This document shows, piece after piece, positions 1 through 10,162 of a stretch of DNA of 64,000 nt. The first letter of the stretch is position 1. Every line of letters begins with the position of its first letter. Source of the DNA: Hemicordylus capensis (taxonomy: Eukaryota > Chordata > Lepidosauria > Squamata > Cordylidae). The DNA lies in the NCBI RefSeq assembly GCF_027244095.1, contig NC_069661.1, positions 18,586,001 through 18,650,000 on the forward strand, read 5' to 3'. The position numbers were made by a program, and so were the translations under genes. Below the pieces are notes generated by a model, which saw nothing but the letters and a program-made list of their open reading frames with translations, searched no databases and was not told where the DNA came from.

Positions 1-14
1 ATACAAGGTGCTGC

Positions 15-15
<1 letters not shown>

Positions 16-62
<47 letters not shown>

Positions 63-63
63 A
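16..63. repeat. (TATC)n microsatellite
   Basis: A simple tetranucleotide run. In this window such runs usually mark the 3' tail of L2-like LINE fragments on the minus strand, but no LINE body is recognisable here. Confidence 0.9.
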
Positions 64-795
64 TTTCGTTGAGTTGTACCCCGTCGCTAATCCCATTTGT
101 GGCAGCTCTCGCGAGAGTTCGTGAGCAAGCTGCTGGGATGGGGAGGTGAAAGCAGCAGCAGCGGGAGAAAATGGTGGTGGTTGTGGTGGGTGAGCATGCG
201 GGCGGGGGGGAAACGTGGGCAGGCGAGTGAGTGGGGGAAAATGAAAGTGGGGATGGGCGGGGGGAAGAAAGCAGGGAGGGTGGACAGGGGGGAAAGAAAG
301 TGGGGGCGGGCAGGTGATGGGGGAAAGAAAGCAGGGGTGGATGGGCAGCGGTGGGGGGTGAAGTACACTTCTGCATGAAGTAGAGGAAGGACAAGGAGAG
401 TGAGAAAAGGAAGAGGAGGGCCAGCAGGGAGCGCTGCCAGCAGGGAGCCACCAAGGCTGCCGAGGATTCCTGTGCCACAGCAGGGTCTGGCCCTTCCTCG
501 CGCCTGCCACCCGACTGAGGAGAAGGTTGTTGGCCATGGCGCTGCTGGCTGACACTGATTGGCAGGTGGAGGCAGGGAGGGAGAAGGGAGGCAGGCATAA
601 GCAAGAAACGGAGACTGACTTATTGACAGCAGTGGTGGGGGCTCTGCCTTCACCCTTGCATCTTCGCCCCTTCTCCTCTGAGCCGCTGCCTCTGAGTGGG
701 GGGGGGGAGAGAAAACTGCGGCAGACGGGCATGCAGGCAGCGGGGGGTGGGAATGTGGGAGAGCTGGGGGGGGGGAACTAGAGGCACAGGTGCTC
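64..795. other. purine-rich, GC-rich unassigned stretch
   Basis: The plus strand is strongly G/A-rich (runs such as GGGGGAAAGAAAG). Long minus-strand reading frames here are low-complexity Ser/Pro/His strings caused by this bias, in several frames at once, so no gene is called. It abuts an L2-like LINE end. Confidence 0.5.
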
Positions 796-1370
796 TGCAC
801 CAGGGCCAGCTAGTAATCTATAAAGCCCTAAACAGCTTAGCCCCTGGGTATTTAAGAGAACTTTGCTATGAGCCCCACCACCCACTGAAATCATCTGGAC
901 AGACTCTGGAATGCACTCCCTGTCGAGATGAGAGCCTCCCCATCTCTGACAACTTTTTAAAAAGTCCTTAAAGACTTACCTTTTCACCCAAGCTTTTTAA
1001 TTTAATTGTAGTTTAACATTATCCTTTGGCCTCTTCTATGTCATACATTCCCATCTTAAGTGGTGCAGCAGGGAAATGCTTGACTAACAAGAAGAAGGTT
1101 GCCAGTTTGAATCCCCGCTGGTACTATACTGGGCAGCAGCAATACAGGAAGACGTTGAAAGGCATAATCTCATACTGCGTGGGAAGAGGCAATGGTAAAC
1201 TCCTCCCGTATTCTACCAAAATAAAGCCACAGGGCTCTGTGGGCGCCAGGAGTCGAAACCGACTTGACAGCACACTTCACCTTTAAGCCGCCCAGAGATG
1301 GAAGTTTGGGGCAGCAAATAAATTTGATAGATAGATAAATAAAATAAAATAAAATAAAATAAATCGTCCA
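796..1370 (+). mobile_element. L2-like LINE 3' end, interrupted by a Sauria SINE
   Basis: Translation around 810-905 gives QLVIYKALNSLAPGYLREL, the C-terminal LINE motif also seen at 21.1 and 22.4 kb in this window. The 3' UTR resumes at 1285 (GCCGCCCAGAGATGG) and ends in a (AAAAT)n/(GATA)n tail. It is a short 5'-truncated fragment. Confidence 0.75.
1050..1284 (+). mobile_element. Sauria-type tRNA SINE (BovB-tailed)
   Basis: The tRNA-like head (GTGGTGCAGCAGGGAAATGC with a GGTTGCCAGTTTGAATCCCC B box) is followed by the body and the tail GACTTGACAGCACACTTCACC, shared with BovB LINEs. The 38 bases before the SINE resemble the flank of the copy at 12869-13101. Confidence 0.85.
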
Positions 1371-1659
1371 GTCCCACTTAGTAATCTTGCAGCCCTATTT
1401 TGTACCAGCTGCAGTTCCCGGACCATTTTCAAAGGCAGCCCCATGTACAATGCCAGGTGCGTAACTATGATCGGGCAAGGGGAGACAGTTGTCTCGGGGC
1501 CCCCCAGCTTAGGGGCCCCCCGAGAGACATGTCACGTGCCTCCCCCACCCAGCGCTGGCCCCAGCTTTCTTGAATGAGTTAAAAAAAAAAATTCTGCCTT
1601 TGTTCCGGCTCCGGGGAGCGCCGTATTTCCTGCCTGCTGCCTCCGTCCGCCCCCCACCC

Positions 1660-1900
1660 TTTTCCTAGTTGTGGCCGTGGGCTCCTCCTCCTTCGCGCAG
1701 CACGTGACCCAGAAAGGCGCATAATCAGCTCTGCTGCTGCTGCCTAACACGTGCCGCCAAGCAAGGAAGGAAGAGGTCGCTGCCGTTATTCGTTTGTGCC
1801 CTACCCGCCAATCTATCTAGCAAGCAAGCAGACTCACTCGTGTTACTGACTTAACACTTACACGACAACATGGAGCAGCAAGAGGCTCAGGAACCCTCAG
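1660..1900 (+). promoter_or_regulatory. promoter-like region and mini first exon inside the hAT element
   Basis: A GC-rich stretch contains an E-box (GCACGTGACC) and ends in ACACGACAACATGG, then codons for MEQQEAQEPS and a splice donor CAG/GTTAGT at 1900/1901. This has the layout of a first coding exon of a transposon gene. No downstream exon was recognised. Confidence 0.4.
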
Positions 1901-2837
1901 GTTAGTTAGCTGACTGACACTGTGTTCTGTTCGCTTAGTCTGACTGTCCCAAGTTCCCCCCGCCTGCCCCCCCCCCTCCGGTGGCTCAGCTGCTTCTCTG
2001 CCCACTGGCTTGGGCATGCCCCACTTCTCCCCGCCCGACAACCGCCACCCGCCTGCATCATATGGCGTTCTCCCCAATAAAACATGCACCCAGGATCGCA
2101 GCTGCTGCAGCCCCAATTCTCTGCATGGGGGGCTTGGAAAGGGAGCTGAATAGGATTTACTCCCAGGTAAAGCATGGCAACCCCCCGATTCCACCAGCGG
2201 CACATATAACCGCAGCCCACCCGCAAGGGAAACCTCCAACCGCTTGTGCGCCTCGGCTTCCCTTTCTGCCTTGGAAAGTGCGTGCGGGGGCGGGGGGGAG
2301 CAACTGCTGCCGCCGCCGTCAACATCGGGGAGCTGTGTCTTAGACAGTACTGAGGAAGCGTCCTCACACTCTACACTTGCCCATTGCAAACACGCCTCTT
2401 TCTCTGTTGCCCTGCTCCTCCACACGTAAACCTCTCCCTCGAGCTCTGAAACTACAAATCATCCCGTTTAAAAATACAATTCTCATTTTGCACAGAGGTC
2501 ATTCTCTCCCCCGCCCCTTCCCATGACGTAGAAAAACCACCAATGTGGGGTTCCCCCCTCTTCTTTTTTTCCGTGCAACATTTTTGCATTTGGAGGTAGG
2601 GACGAGACCGAGACAAAAGGTTTACAAGGGCTTTCTTTTCTCGTCACCACCAGTTGCTAACCCCGCTCGCTCCAAGAAAGGTTCTGCCTTCTGAGAAGGC
2701 TGAACAGGAGCCCGAGTCTGGGTCACGGGAAATTCCCCAGCGATCACCCGAGAGAGAGAGTAGCGCAGCAGGGCCAAGGCAATGAGAGGTGGGGGTGGGG
2801 AGAGAAGACTCTTTCTTCTGGCGAAGAGTTTGCAAGA

Positions 2838-3020
2838 CAAAGGCTGCAATCCTATGCACGCTTACTCGAGAGGAAGTCCCATGGAGACTTCAGTGTTAAG
2901 TAAACACACACAGGCATTGCCCTGTAACATCCTCTCCTGCATACCTTCATTCGAGAGTCGACTGAGGTCTCGAACAGCTGCCTCCTTGAAAACTCCATTC
3001 ATTTTAATGGGGCTTGCCTC
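2838..3020. mobile_element. nested short element (GGCTGCAATCCTATGC type)
   Basis: The motif GGCTGCAATCCTATGCACGC begins a short repeat also seen at 11829. It ends near AATGGGGCTTGCC. It lies inside the hAT element, so it either inserted later or was carried with it. Confidence 0.4.
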
Positions 3021-3299
3021 GTACCAGCAGTTTGACCAAAGGGTATCAGCGAGGGGCCCATTTTAAAATTTTGTCTCTGGGTCCAGCCTCGTTACGCCCC
3101 TGTACAATGCAATGAATGCATTGCAGTAATCTAATGAGAGGTTACCATAGCATAAGTTACTGTGGCTAAATGATCTCTGTCCAGGTACGATCGCAGTTGG
3201 CTTGGCTGATACGCCTATCAGCCGAAGCTGTGGCTCAAAGGCACTCCTAGCCACAGAGGCCACTTGAGCCTCTAGCAACAGTGCTGGACCAATATGGTT

Positions 3300-3661
3300 G
3301 AATCAGAGATAGCAAGATCATTCACACAGCCTTTTTGACAGGGGCTGGGGAGGGCTGGCGGGAATGCAGGAGCTTACCTGTCTTTGCCCCCATGATCGAT
3401 GCTGCTCCTAGGCTCCACAGTGCTGCACACCCACACAACCAGCAGTACCACACAATGCACTGCACAAGCAGCATGGTGCATTGGGGGATTCCTCACTTCT
3501 GGGCCACTCCTTCCAGCTGACTGGGGCTGCAGTGGGAGGGGAGCTCATGGACACTCTCCTCCCTCACTTTTAGCCTGGGTAAAAAACCTGGGACCAATCC
3601 TGGAGGTTCTCAAAACCAGCCCTGCCCGGGCTAGTGCTGCCCCACCCAGGTAGGGCGGGAC
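3300..3661. other. gene 1 intron 3, segment shared with gene 2
   Basis: Bases 3570-3660 (TAGCCTGGGTA, GGTTCTCA, GGGCTAGTGCTG, CCAGGTAGGGC) align with 31890-31960 and 32425-32441 in gene 2 intron 3, where roughly 450 bases are inserted between GGGCTAGTGCTG and CCAGGTAGGGC. No coding potential is seen. Confidence 0.5.
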
Positions 3662-3669
3662 ATGAGAAC

Positions 3670-4290
3670 TAGAGAGGTGCAAACTGACTCGACGTTGAGC
3701 CAGTTCAACGTCAAATTCTGGGGTCGAACCAAACCACCCCCCTGTTCGGTCTGACCCCGGACCGAACACCCCCCGAATGTTCATGGAGGTTGTGAATGTT
3801 TTGGTGTTAATTTTATTTTAACCTTACTTTCTTCCGGGGAGTTTCTGGAGGTGGCGGGGGTGTGTGTGTGTCCACGGAGGTTCCCCCTCCCCACACCGGC
3901 TTTCCTTATGTCACCCTCCAGCCAGTTTGGCCGGCTGTTTGGCCTGGGCCATGCAGAGGCCAATTGTGCAGGTATGCGGCTTCCAAAATGGCCGCAGTGT
4001 CACCGGGAGAAGGCCAAAAACTGGCTAAGCCAGCCGGAGGGGGCATAAGTAAGGCCGGTGGGCAGAGGCGGAACCTCCATGGACCCCCCCCCCCGCTGCC
4101 TCCAGCAACTCTCCAGAAGGGAGTAAAGTAAACATTTTTAATTTTTACCTTACTCATATGCGAACACCCCCGAACCAAACTGAATGGGGCGGGGAGGTTG
4201 ATGGGCTACCAGACCGAACTGGCCCAGTTGGGTTTGAGTCCAGTCCGAACTCGAACCGAACTGGGCCAGCTGGTTCCATGCACATCCCTA
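3670..4290. mobile_element. hAT-type element of the TAGGG(A/G)TGTGCA family
   Basis: The ends are TAGAGAGGTGCAAA and CCATGCACATCCCTA, with a perfect 8-bp TSD ATGAGAAC (3662-3669, 4291-4298). The gene 2 intron has the same flanks joined with a single copy (32442-32449), so this insertion is absent there. Internal sequence near the ends folds back on itself. Confidence 0.9.
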
Positions 4291-4406
4291 ATGAGAACGA
4301 CCTAAAAAAAACCAGTGAGTAATTGCAATGCAAACATTGCGACCAAGTTGTAGAAGCTGACAACATTCCAGTAACAATACTGAGAAGTAACAGAAAATAA
4401 ACTTAC

Positions 4407-4531
4407 TGGGATCCCGTATTTTGTCCGGTAGACGGCCCTCATGGCCATGCCTGTCCCACAGAGGCAACATTCACCCATGTTCCCTGCAACTTCACACCCC
4501 AAACATTCATAGCAAAATATTCCACAGCAAC
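4407..4531 (-). CDS. PLAC8-like gene 1, exon 3
   Basis: This 125-nt exon encodes the cysteine-rich core of the family: CCCGIFCYECLGC, then GECCLCGTG, then the signature YRTKYGIP. Acceptor CTAG/G is at 4532-4533 and donor GTAAGT at 4406-4401. Phase and length equal exon 3 of genes 2 and 3. Relative to those copies it has Glu for Gln after LGC, and GNMG where they have ADMN or SDMD. The reading frame is open. The final coding exon was searched for in 1-4406 on the minus strand and not seen, so it probably lies left of the window. Confidence 0.9.
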
Positions 4532-4592
4532 CTAGACAGAGACAGAGGGCAGAGTTGAGACAAGGAAAAGCTCACCCCAGTTATGAGCATCT

Positions 4593-4735
4593 GCACACTT
4601 TTATTTATTGATCAATTGTATTTTTATATTGCCTCCAACTCCTGTCTCCAGGCGGTTTACAGAATAAAAAAAATACCCCATACAAATTAAAACAACGAAA
4701 ACATTTAAAAGACAACTACTAATTTCCAAATGTAA
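4593..4735 (-). repeat. LINE-tail-like segment conserved between genes 1 and 2
   Basis: TTTATTTATTGATCAATTG is followed by a TATTGCC...GGCGGTTTACA block, an L2-like LINE 3' end on the minus strand. The same copy lies at 32745-32895, so it inserted before the tandem duplication. Confidence 0.6.
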
Positions 4736-5890
4736 TCACACACTTTTAAAATGGGTGCTGCCACTATTCCTCCCTGCTTGCCCCTCTGGAAGTCCTCAGA
4801 GGAGGTCCCCAATGGGGTTCAGGGGGAATCTTCAGACAAGGCTCTAGAATGAGCCTCAGCAGAGCCCCAGCAGGTGAAGTACTCCAGGCCAATCTCAGAA
4901 GAGCCCTAAACCAGGAAGGACTGCAACAGGGACCCCAAGGAAGACCCAGACACCAGCACTGTCGAAACAGCAAACACAGAAGTCCCTGCCAAATCCCCAC
5001 TAGGGATGTGCATGAACCGGTCTGGCGATCTGTCTGGTTCAGTGGTGGGGGGTTAACTTTAAGGAGCAGAGAGAGTGCTCCCCCCCCACGTTTTCCCTGC
5101 CTACGCTGTGCTCAAAATCGCTGGTGCGGGGTGGCAGCGTACCCTTTGCTGCCCCAGTCAGTGTCAGACAGGAAGTGGCCAGTGCATGTGTGGACATTGT
5201 GCACGTGCACGCACACCACCCACTTCCAGTTTGATGCTGACCGGGGTGACAAGAGGGTATGTGCTGTTACCCCGTGCCAGCGATTTTGAGCACAGCACTG
5301 GTGGGGGAAATGTGGAGGGGGGAAGAGCACCTTCCCTGCTCCTTAAAGGTAACCCCTGCCACTGCCAAACCAGCCATCTGCTGGTTCGTGCACCTCCCTA
5401 GTCCCCATAGATGCAGAACCTTGAGGATCCACAGCCCTCCACTTCCTGGGGTTATCAACCAACTCTGAACCCCCGACAGACCCCCAGGAGTCTGATCGAG
5501 ATGAGACTCCAAGCCCCCAGGAACCAGGTTGACATGGGCTACCTTGCAAGAATGGCACTCACTTGGCAGCCTGACAAGTTGCTTCCTTGGGAGTTAGAGG
5601 TCTCCTTGAGGGCAACCCTAGAACCAGTCCCAGGTGCTATCATTAGTAAACCTGAGACCTGCTGCCAGCTGAAGCCCTTATGACTCCTCTGGAAACTCAA
5701 GATGGCTGCTGGAGCAACTCCAGCTCCTTGTTACCGCTACTTCTTCCAGGACTGGACTCCACTGCTGCCCTGCTAATGAGCAGCTTGGAAACCCGGCATC
5801 CTAGACCCCTGGCTTGCAGCCTCCCCCTTCACTGCTGGCCAGCTGGGCTTCTACCACTGTATGTATCTGGCCATGCTGTGTGAGTCTGGT
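4736..5890. other. unidentified Pro/Gln-rich segment in gene 1 intron 2
   Basis: Bases 4790-5000 and 5401-5890 are one sequence split by a hAT element. The first part aligns with 32930-33240 in gene 2 (CAGCACTGTCGAAACAGC, CCTCCACTTCCTGG). Short open stretches translate to Pro/Gln/Ser-rich peptide in both copies, but with different interruptions. It may be an old element remnant; I do not recognise it. Confidence 0.4.
5001..5400. mobile_element. 400-bp fold-back hAT element (TAGGGATGTGCA family)
   Basis: The ends are TAGGGATGTGCATGAACC and GGTTCGTGCACCTCCCTA. The flanks ATCCCCAC and GTCCCCAT are an 8-bp TSD; the gene 2 empty site reads GTCCCCAC (33125-33132), giving the original target. Internal arms about 100 bases long (5075-5170 against 5220-5330) form a large hairpin. 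Confidence 0.9.
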
Positions 5891-6222
5891 GAAGGCAGGT
5901 GTGTCTTCAAGGTCCTCTGAAAAGCTGTCAGAGATAGGGAAGCTCTTATTCCAATCGGGAGTGCTTTCCAAAGCCTCAGGGTAGCTGAGTACTCAGGTGT
6001 GACCCTGAGTAGCCACCAGATGAGCCAGTGGCAACTGTAGACAGACCTTCTCGGATGATCTCAAAGGGTGGCAGAGCCTAAGGCGTTCTCTTAAATACCC
6101 TGGCCCCCAGACCTTTAGAGCTTTGCAGGTAATAACCAGCACTTTGTGTCTGGCCCAGGAAAAAAATTGGCAGCCGGTGTAGTTCTTTTAGAATAAGAGT
6201 GAAATGGTCTCTTTAGGTAGCC

Positions 6223-6886
6223 TTGGCGACCAGCTTGGCGATCGGAGGCCCGGTCTACCCGGCCTTTTCCCGGCGGGTAGACCGGGCCTCCGGCGATTGG
6301 CGCCGCACAAAGCGCCTTCAGTCTGCTGGAGGCCTTCCTAACGAGAGAAGCTCTGTTTGGTAGCTCCTCTCGTTTTCTCCTAAAGCATTGGGTAAGGACT
6401 CGGGCGGGCGGGCGGGCAGCTGGGAGGGAGGGAGGGAGGGAGGGCTGGCTGGCGGGCGGGCGGCGGCAGGGGTATGGGTACCTTTGCATGTAAATCTGCT
6501 CGGGGAGGCGGCGGCGGGGGCGGCTGGTTTCCAGCGCCCCGTTATTCAGTTAAATACGGGTGCTGGAGGGGGCGAAGAGGCGGGAGGGGTAAGAAAGCCC
6601 TCCCGCCCTTAAATTTATACCCCCCACCCGGACGCGGACCAGCAAGGGCTGAACCGGTCCGGCAGTTTGGCCATTCCTTAGAATGGCCGCCGGACCGGTT
6701 CGAACTCACCCCTATGCTGAACCACACCGGTCACTTTCCTATTGTTTTACAGTTCAGTACAAACTCACAGAGAAGAAAGCCTGGTTTTTCCCCCCTATAG
6801 AGGCCTAGTACAGGCTTCAAAGCCTGAAACTTTGGTCAGGCTGAATGGCTAAGTTAACAATCAGGTTTGCCTCATCCTAGGGTCCT
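6223..6886. other. GC-rich insert with a strong hairpin
   Basis: It interrupts LINE sequence and includes (GGGC)n and (GGGA)n runs at 6400-6460, a perfect hairpin at 6243-6292, and near 6645-6714 the fold-back right end of a TAGGG-type hAT (CGAACTCACCCCTA). No single element could be delimited and no gene is seen. Confidence 0.4.
6243..6292. repeat. perfect 19-bp inverted repeat, 12-base loop
   Basis: The arms 6243-6261 (CGGAGGCCCGGTCTACCCG) and 6274-6292 are exact reverse complements, GC-rich, with loop GCCTTTTCCCGG. Confidence 0.95.
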
Positions 6887-7110
6887 ACATGGTGTAGTTC
6901 TTTTCATATAGAAATAATGTGGTCTTTTTGAGATGACCCAGAGATCAACCTGGCTGCCGCGTTTTGCACCAGCTGCATGTTCTGGACTGTGTACAAAGCC
7001 ATCCTGAAATAGAGTGTATTGCAGTCATCAAGTCTTTAGGTTACCATAGTGACTTAACATTTTTACAAGGATATGACAATCCCCAAGTAAGACATTTCAT
7101 GGCCACTCAC

Positions 7111-7201
7111 ATACTCCGCAGTCATCACAGCAGTCAAACAAGCCTGTCTGCCAATGGTTTGTGTTTGGCTGGACAACCAGAACGTGTTGTGGCTGACTCA
7201 T
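7111..7201 (-). CDS. PLAC8-like gene 1, first coding exon (exon 2)
   Basis: This exon encodes the N-terminus of a small cysteine-rich protein of the PLAC8 (placenta-specific 8/onzin) family. The 30 codons begin MSQPQ and run through a WQTGLFDCC segment to the conserved DDCGV block. The exon spans 7236-7111: an acceptor (pyrimidine-rich, ending CTACCAG) precedes 7236 and a GTGAGT donor follows 7111. The last base completes a Cys codon with exon 3. The start is placed at 7201 because the position matching the gene 2 start reads ATA here, eight codons upstream of this ATG. In mammals PLAC8 is linked to myeloid cells, adipocyte differentiation and autophagy; the function in reptiles is not known to me. 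Confidence 0.85.
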
Positions 7202-7236
7202 GACCACTCCTTGGGTGTAGTTTATAGCAGTTGCCA

Positions 7237-8075
7237 CTGGTAGATGCAAATAGAAAGAAGAGACAAAAAAAGAAATTGTCAATGAATAAGGTGCATCTTG
7301 AAGAGATCAATATTCTTTGAGTCTTCGAACCTGAACAAATCCAAGTTTAACTAACTATGCATTGGGCAGGGTGATACACCCAACTCTGGCTCTGATGAGT
7401 ATGGTATGCCTGTGTTTGACTATGACTATGACATGACTATAGTATGCATGTGTTTCATTTCACACATTATGTTTTTAGCAGCACTTAAAAAACATAAATG
7501 TACTCTGACCTTTTCTTATATGTGCAAGAATGTACCCAGATGAAGCTTCCTCACATACAAGAGGTGCCCAGTTCAATGGAGGGAGCAGTTCCAATTCTCA
7601 ACATGGGCCATTGTATGGAAACACTAGGGTTGCCAGCTTTTCCAACAGGCCTTGCTCCTGTGCTCTTAACTGTGGCCTGACACTTTGAAATGTAGCAGCT
7701 GATATTGCCCTGGCCTTACTTGCTTAGTTTTTGCACATCAGACTGCCATTACAATGGGACACAATCCTAGCAAGCGCCCACATGCACTTTACTGGAGTTG
7801 CTAGAACCTTTCAAAGAACAACAGTTCCCAGGATTCTAATACTGGTACAATAGTGTTAAATAGACTAAGTCTGCAGTATCATATGTTGTATCACAACATA
7901 GATATTGTTGTATGAAGACTGAGGAAACTACAGCCCATCACTGAGAACCTAAAGTTGGGAATCTCTGATAAAGTACTAATTTAACATCTCTTAGAATATT
8001 CAAAATGATTGTAAAGCTGCAAGTCTCTCTTCTCCCTACTGTTACATACAAAAGCAGAACTGATCAGTTCCCTTC
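7237..8075. other. upstream flank of gene 1, no gene seen
   Basis: The first 100 bases align with the gene 2 upstream flank (TGGTAGATGCA; then AATATTCTTTGAGTCT against AATGTTCTCTGAGTCT at 35760). A 5' UTR exon is expected somewhere upstream but no donor or promoter stands out. Confidence 0.4.
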
Positions 8076-9560
8076 CTAGATGTGCTCGAATGTTGGGGAC
8101 ACTCTGACCCCAGCAATAAACCCAGAGTCACCAACCCAGAATTATATGGAATCAGGCCTGTGTCTGATTCCATTTTATTAAGGGATCGATTAATGCCTGT
8201 ACTCAAGATGAACTGACCTGGCCTGACACCCAGGTCTCATGACCGCCTCTGCTAATTGCTTTGTGAAGGCAGAGGCAATCCAGCAATGTATTTTCAATGT
8301 TTGTGAAATGGGTACTCAAAAGAGATGCAATGGCCAGGCTTGGTCTATCCAAATGCTAAAATTTAACTTACTATCAGATAATGTCTCTGGAAGAAGCTAG
8401 AGGCTGAGCTCGCATTTCCTCCTGCAAAAAGTCTATGTTAATCCTTGTTAATGATTGCTCTGCTCTGCCCAAAGGGGTAAAATCCTGTCTCTTTCTCTGA
8501 GAGATCCACTATGTAGAATTAGTAGTATTGTTACACCAAATTGCTGTCTTTAGGAATGATTCAATCATTGTCTCACACTTATCACTTCAATTCTTCTTTG
8601 CTAACACCTTTTAACACCTTCTGGGACCAGGCGCCAGAAATCTGGGGACAGGAGAAGAAGCTCATTTGCAAGCTCAGAGATGCAGATTGGCTTTGGGCAA
8701 ATCTCCATAGAACAATCTCCTCCCCAAAACAGCTAACAGGAGATGGAACTCAAATCCTGTTTTGACTTAATATCCTAAGCTAACTTTGATAATTAAAAGA
8801 GAATATCCAGAGGATAACAGGAATGAACATCAAAAGGAAGAAGCAACTATAACAATGGAACGCACTGGACAGAGAGCTAGCAAGTTTTGCCCACAACAGA
8901 TCTTTGCTAGCAAGTTTTGCCTACAACAGATCTTTGATCCCAGAGTTTGCTGTTCAAGCCACGGGGGCTAGAACAGGAACTCTTTCCATGGACAGGAACC
9001 GTAGATGACCTCCGCAACAAGTGAGAAGTCCAGACTACCCAGCCATGGTGCTCGCTCTCTCCACTTCACTCTGAGCAGCGGCCCCCTCCTGCTTGACTGC
9101 TTGAAGCTTGCACCCCAGGCTCCTGTTCTCCAGCACCTGCGTTTCTCCTCCATCTGAAGCTGGCATCGTTTCCAAGCTCCAACAACAAACAAGTCCTCTG
9201 AAGCTTTCTTCATGAACCTGGTGAGATGCCCATTCAACGCACAGCACAGCCTATTCCCCACTTCCCTCCTCCCTACTAATGACTGTCATCCCTCTCCTGA
9301 GCCCTCCCTTCTTCTTTCTCTGATTCTTTCTAAATGTTTTATTAGGATTTGTTAGGTTGTTAGATAGCTGTAATTACTGACTGCACACACATATTGCACT
9401 ACACCTTGAAGTGGAAACATGTTTTTAATTTGAATGACCTGTTTGAATTTTATCCTGATGAGCAACTTTCTATTAAAAAAGCTCATTGAACTTTCTGAGT
9501 ATGTCTCCCTCGGTCTCTGTTTGTGCACCCAGATCCTACATGGTCACCATCTCCAAGAAC
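8076..9560 (+). mobile_element. possible decayed LTR-type element (fossil)
   Basis: Low-confidence call. The end (9465-9535) has an A-rich signal, then a TCTCCCTCGGTCTCTGTTTG stretch that resembles the R-U5 part of a retroviral-type LTR, and the start near 8080 begins with TG. No internal gene or second LTR was recognised. Confidence 0.2.
8876..8935 (+). repeat. tandem duplication of a 30-bp unit
   Basis: Two adjacent copies begin GCTAGCAAGTTTTGCC and end ACAACAGATCTTT, with one difference. Confidence 0.9.
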
Positions 9561-10162
9561 CAATTGAGTTTGTGTATGATGTGACTTTGCCTCTAAGCCA
9601 GCATTTAACTTCCCAGGTAATCTTATCTCTCTGTCTAGCCTCTTTGAACCCATTGTTCTATTGTTCTACACAAAAAACAATTCCCATTAAATTTTAACAT
9701 AGAAAGGCACTGATTTAGTGTCTTTCTGTCCTATAAAATTGGCTAGCAAAAAGCCCCAATTTGTGCAATCTTTGGGACCCATCCTGGAGACTATTGATCC
9801 TTTGCTTTCCAGCACCTTGTCAGACAAGTAAATATAGGGAACACTCCATCCTTACTTCACTCCTGGGAGTTTTCTATTTTTCAAACCCTTGGTTGAAATA
9901 CCAACTAACTAGCTAGGCTAGAAGGTTTATTGTTAGATCTATCTTTTACCAGAGACCTCAGAGTACGCTCCAAGACCACAGACTCACGGGAGATGGTCCA
10001 TTCTGGTCTTACCCGTGGTGGACATAACTGTGTGCACCATTGGACAAAATGTTTGCACATGGATCATTCTCTCATCAGAGTGCAAGCCATAGTTAGAGGG
10101 CTTAGTCAGGCTTTTACCACCTGATTGGAACGAATTTTTTGACAATTTCCCCAGGTAACATT

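Larger units (their letters stand above)
1454..3102. mobile_element. 1.65-kb hAT element (Tip100-like ends)
   Basis: The ends are CAGGTGCGTAAC and GTTACGCCCCTG (inverted repeats) with a perfect 8-bp TSD, TACAATGC, at 1446-1453 and 3103-3110. The GGGGCCCCCC-rich subterminal sequence recalls Tip100-type hATs. It holds no transposase, but does hold a promoter-like CpG-rich block and a short ATG exon at 1870-1900, so it may be an internally deleted autonomous element. Confidence 0.85.
1373..3290 (-). mobile_element. L2-like LINE fragment split by a hAT element
   Basis: Two halves, 1373-1453 and 3103-3290, match in order the minus-strand LINE at 21240-21420 (ACCAGCTGCAGTT, GGCAGCCCCATGTA, TGCAGTAATC, GAGGTTACC, CAGCCGAAGCTG). 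The break is the 8-bp TSD of the hAT element between them. Confidence 0.7.
5890..7045 (-). mobile_element. L2-like LINE fragment(s), split by a GC-rich insert
   Basis: 5890-6222 and 6887-7045 both match the minus-strand LINE at 20930-21330 (CAGAGATAGGGAAGCTCTTA, CCACCAGATGAGCC, GGCTGCCGCGTTTTGCACCA). The GTGTAGTTCTTTT segment occurs at both junctions. Confidence 0.65.

Noticed and set aside
17-62. Tandem repeats that might suggest a CRISPR array
   Set aside because: Simple TATC microsatellite without spacers; the genome is vertebrate-like.
55-800. Three long overlapping minus-strand reading frames
   Set aside because: All are Ser/Pro/His-rich low-complexity strings produced by a purine-rich plus strand; open in several frames at once, without a domain or splice context.
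1060-1130. Possible tRNA genes in SINE heads
   Set aside because: The A/B-box-like heads are degenerate, do not give full cloverleaf arms by eye, and continue into SINE bodies.
1-4406. Expected exon 4 of PLAC8-like gene 1
   Set aside because: Searched on the minus strand for the LCQLKRDI region and its acceptor; nothing found, so it is placed outside the window.
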